A program made the position numbers and the translations under genes. Of a stretch of DNA of 64,000 bases, positions 61,733 to 64,000 are shown piece after piece. Where the stretch lies: the NCBI RefSeq assembly GCF_001017175.1, contig NZ_LCYG01000091.1, positions 18,439 to 82,438 of the forward strand, read 5' to 3'. Source of the stretch: Microvirga vignae. GTDB lineage: Bacteria > Pseudomonadota > Alphaproteobacteria > Rhizobiales > Beijerinckiaceae. Numbering within the stretch: position 1 is the first letter of the stretch; each line of letters opens with the position of its first letter. The notes beneath the pieces are model-generated. The model did no database searches and was not told where the DNA came from. It saw only the letters and a program-made list of their open reading frames with translations.

Positions 61733-62779
61733 TTATCCGACACCGAGAAATTTTGCTGTTTCCGGATCCACTGGAATGCCGGTGCGCTGGCGCTCGGCCT
61801 CGACGGCCCATTCCCTGTCGCCCGGCGCCATGACGCTCTGTCCCTGACTGGTTGCGCTTGCCCGGAGATCGGCCAGGTAGCGCGTGATTGCCGCCTCATA
61901 GAGGGCCCGGCCCGCGAACCGATCCGGGTCGATGGCAAGGCAGAAGTGCCCCATCTGCCGGGGCGTTTTGAAATCGTCAGTCTCGGCCATTCGGATCATG
62001 AGATGATCCAAGGTGCTGCCGGTCAGAACGGCTGACAGAAGGGTCACGAAGCCTGCCAGGGCAGCTCCCTTGAAACCGAAGTCGATGCCGCCGAGAGGCA
62101 TCAACATCTCGACATCGTTGGGATCTTGTGTCGGCTGGCCCGACTGATCAGCGGCAACCCCTTCAGGCAAAGATCGGCCAAGTGTTCTGTAGAGCAGAAC
62201 CCGGTTGAACGGAATGGAAGAGGTCGCCATGTCCAACAGCCACGGCCTGTGACCCGGCACGGGAGCACCGACGGCAATGGGGTTGGTGCCGTGGAAACGC
62301 TGTGCTCCCCCGTGCAAAGCAACAACGGAATCGGTGTTCGTCATCGAGACAGCGATGAGACCGGCCTCCGCTCCGGCAAGAGCGTAGGCCCCGGCTGCTC
62401 CGTAATGCGAGGAGTTGACGACTCCAACAGCGGCAACGCCGGCTTCCTTCGCCATGTCACAGGCGAGGTTCATGGCGGCATAGGCTGCCGCATGACCAAG
62501 AGCGTTGTCGGCGTCGAGAATGGCGGAGCCAGCAGCCGTGCGGCGCGTCTCCATCTGAGGTGTCGGATTCACGCGCCCGCCGCGGAGAACCTTCGCATAA
62601 TGGGATGTGAGCCGGACGCCATGACTGTCGATTCCAAGGCGCGATGCGTGAAGCATGGCGCGCGTTGCCGCGCGCGCCGAATTCTCATCCGCACCGGCAT
62701 CGCGCAAGGCGTCAAAGGTCCTCGCATCCAGCACCTGCTCGGGAACGAATATCAAATCTGCCACGTGGGTCCTCTTCAT
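61733..62779 (-). CDS. Ldh_2 (malate/L-sulfolactate) family dehydrogenase
   Basis: A 348-residue NAD(P)-dependent oxidoreductase of the Ldh_2 family. RLGIDSHGVRLTSHY carries the catalytic His, and VVNSSHYGAAGAYALAGAEA and HGTNPIAVGAPVP complete the active-site and cofactor regions. Such enzymes oxidise malate, sulfolactate, ureidoglycolate or deoxy-keto-sugar acids. Position after the UxaA and TRAP genes suggests a sugar-acid step, but it is transcribed alone. Confidence 0.85.
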   Translation of the reverse strand: MKRTHVADLIFVPEQVLDARTFDALRDAGADENSARAATRAMLHASRLGIDSHGVRLTSHYAKVLRGGRVNPTPQMETRRTAAGSAILDADNALGHAAAYAAMNLACDMAKEAGVAAVGVVNSSHYGAAGAYALAGAEAGLIAVSMTNTDSVVALHGGAQRFHGTNPIAVGAPVPGHRPWLLDMATSSIPFNRVLLYRTLGRSLPEGVAADQSGQPTQDPNDVEMLMPLGGIDFGFKGAALAGFVTLLSAVLTGSTLDHLMIRMAETDDFKTPRQMGHFCLAIDPDRFAGRALYEAAITRYLADLRASATSQGQSVMAPGDREWAVEAERQRTGIPVDPETAKFLGVG

Positions 62780-63029
62780 GCGCTCGCTTTGTCGAGGAGA
62801 ACAGTGACATGCGCTTCTGCCTCAAGACAATGCAAATATGACGGGGGCATCCTGTCGAAGCACTCTCATACTCACCAAAGATGGCTGTGCTCTCGTCGAA
62901 ATCACGCCCGTAAATGTAGTCGAAGCCGTGCGCGGGCCTCGCATTCCTGCTGCGGGTTGTCACACAGATCCATGAACAAAGGGGGCGTTCCCTCGTTGTC
63001 AGCTACGGTCGCGTGATTCTGGAGTGCGG

Positions 63030-63275
63030 ATGCCTCGCTTTTTCTTCGACACCTATGACGGCGAACGCTTCTTCCCTGATGAGGTGGGGATGGAGCTCGA
63101 AAGTATCGAGACGGCCAAGACCGAAGGGCAGAAAGCTCTGCCTGACATGGCAAAGGACGCGCTTCCGGATGGGAATTTTCGCTCCTTCGTGGTCAGCGTA
63201 AGAGACGAGAGCGGTCAGGTTGTGCTGCGGATGGCCCTCTCGCTGGTTGTGGAAGTGGGATGTGCTGACGCCTAG
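63030..63275 (+). CDS. DUF6894 family protein
   Basis: An 81-residue protein. MPRFFFDTYDGERFFPDEVG followed by MELESIETAKTEGQKALPDM and SVRDESGQVVLRMALSLVVE is a canonical DUF6894 sequence. GGAG lies 5 nt before the ATG at 63030; a GTG two codons earlier is also possible. Function unknown; second copy in this window with the one at 45115. Confidence 0.88.
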   Translation: MPRFFFDTYDGERFFPDEVGMELESIETAKTEGQKALPDMAKDALPDGNFRSFVVSVRDESGQVVLRMALSLVVEVGCADA

Positions 63276-63445
63276 GTCCCTGACGAGAGCAGGTCATGCC
63301 GACGGATATGGCATGAAGAGGGAACGGCGGGCTGCTGCTCAATGCTGGAAAATTCATCCCCCGCGGGAATAAAGCGCCTGGCTCAAGCGTCTAAGATCGA
63401 CGGGTACGCCTCGCATCCCCCTGATTGATAGCCAGGAGTTTTCCG

Positions 63446-63685
63446 ATGTCTAAGGGATCCGGTGATCGGTTCGAAGGTCTGCAGTTGCCTGGGAGCGCTT
63501 GGAAGGCTCTTGACGAGGCCAAGATCACGAGCCTCAAGCAGCTTAGAGCCATGGCTCCCCAAATCGAGCGCATTCCGGGCATTGAGCCAGAGATCGCCCA
63601 AGTGATCAAAGATACACTTGACCGTTTGGCTTCTGGGAGAATCGTTCGAGTCAGGCTCGTATTCCCTAAGCATCCTCTCACCTAG
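63446..63685 (+). CDS. Small helix-hairpin-helix protein resembling the RNA polymerase alpha C-terminal domain
   Basis: A 79-residue protein; CAGGAG lies 7 nt before the ATG. LPGSAWKALDEAKITSLKQL, followed by IPGIEPEIAQVIKDTL, follows the LxxxAxxALxxAGIxTLxxL...IxGxGxxxxxxI pattern of the alpha C-terminal domain and other helix-hairpin-helix DNA-binding units. No other domain is present. Role unknown; DNA binding is inferred only from the motif. Confidence 0.65.
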   Translation: MSKGSGDRFEGLQLPGSAWKALDEAKITSLKQLRAMAPQIERIPGIEPEIAQVIKDTLDRLASGRIVRVRLVFPKHPLT

Positions 63686-63904
63686 AACTGAGACGGGAGT
63701 GATCTCAACAATGGCGGTGGTGTCGCGAGAGAAAGTCATGCCCGAGGTATGGCACGAAGGGGAAAGAGAGGGTTTTACAGGAAGCTTCAGAGTCTGACCC
63801 GATCCGGACGTTACCGTTGGACACCACAGGGCCGTCCGTTGTTCACGGGGATTCGAAACTACAAGCCATTGCGCAGGTGTCGTCGAAAGGCATGCGGGCT
63901 GATG
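63686..63904. other. Intergenic region, nothing recognised
   Basis: Between the 79-aa gene and the end of the GntR gene on the opposite strand. A 61-codon forward frame exists (63749-63934) but runs through the GntR coding end and has no clear ribosome-binding site. No terminator-like hairpin was seen. Confidence 0.4.
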
Positions 63905-64000
63905 CTAACGATGCTGCAGCAATTTCAGACGTGACCTCAAAGCTTCCTGAATATGCGACCTTGCGAGCGTCTCGGCTTGGTCGGGCTTGCGTGCGGCGAT
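63905..64000 (-). CDS. GntR-family regulator (FCD type), C-terminal end, cut by the window edge
   Basis: The reverse strand enters the window in frame and reads IAARKPDQAETLARSHIQEA then LRSRLKLLQHR and a TAG at 63905-63907. The pattern A-I-x-A-R-x-x-x-x-A-x-x-x-x-x-x-H-I is the last helix pair of FCD ligand-binding domains, as in the GntR at 55109. Only the last 31 residues are visible, so the family call is moderate and the target genes lie outside. Confidence 0.6.
   Translation of the reverse strand: MAARKPDQAETLARSHIQEALRSRLKLLQHR

Noticed and set aside
62712..62963. Reverse 83-aa frame upstream of the Ldh_2 gene
   Set aside because: It runs into the Ldh_2 coding region in another frame and has no recognisable motif; a broken-gene remnant is possible but unsupported.
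63749..63934. Forward 61-aa frame near the window end
   Set aside because: It overlaps the credible C-terminus of the GntR gene on the other strand and lacks a clear ribosome-binding site.

Overview
The window is high-GC, gene-dense DNA from an alphaproteobacterium of the order Hyphomicrobiales (Rhizobiales), probably Methylobacteriaceae (Microvirga- or Methylobacterium-like). The basis is the lptF-lptG-lptD-pdxA-rsmA and pepA-holC gene orders, two DUF6894 proteins, a DUF805 protein, several branched-chain-amino-acid-type ABC systems, and intergenic palindromes of the kind common in rhizobial genomes. I found no tRNA, rRNA, CRISPR array, transposase, phage gene or replication origin. Family assignments come from reading the translations, not from database searches.

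Region 1 (1-15.8 kb) is mostly housekeeping. It holds the 5' part of a DdlA-type D-Ala-D-Ala ligase, the LPS-export operon lptF-lptG-lptD running into pdxA and rsmA (surA is not between lptD and pdxA), divergent pepA-holC, a secreted S10 carboxypeptidase with a small lipoprotein, an MFS transporter, an ABC-F ATPase and a Crp/Fnr regulator.

Region 2 (15.8-31.5 kb) carries a TetR-controlled HlyD/DHA2 drug-efflux pair with a perfect 21-bp operator, a cluster of small genes including a DUF2267 protein, a PotABC importer without a binding protein, an AsmA-like protein, a two-subunit 3-oxoacid CoA-transferase, an Fbp-type iron importer without its ATPase, and a membrane protein with a cyclic-nucleotide-binding domain arranged like Popeye proteins.

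Region 3 (31.5-48.5 kb) has a secreted pentapeptide-repeat protein, an HTH protein, an outer-membrane barrel with acidic loops flanked by candidate small RNAs, a long operon coding for an acyl-CoA synthetase, LivGHMKF, a DUF805 protein and a PaaK-like ligase (uptake and CoA activation of an organic acid), several tiny genes, and a FecR plus CHASE2-adenylate-cyclase pair.

Region 4 (48.6-62.8 kb) is a sugar-catabolism island: an RbsBAC-type sugar importer, an aldose dehydrogenase, a FucU/RbsD mutarotase, a lactonase, a GntR regulator, a TRAP importer, a UxaA-family dehydratase and an Ldh_2 dehydrogenase. Together they fit non-phosphorylative breakdown of a deoxy-sugar such as L-fucose, plus uptake and dehydration of sugar acids. 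The window ends with small conserved genes and the 3' end of another FCD-type GntR regulator.
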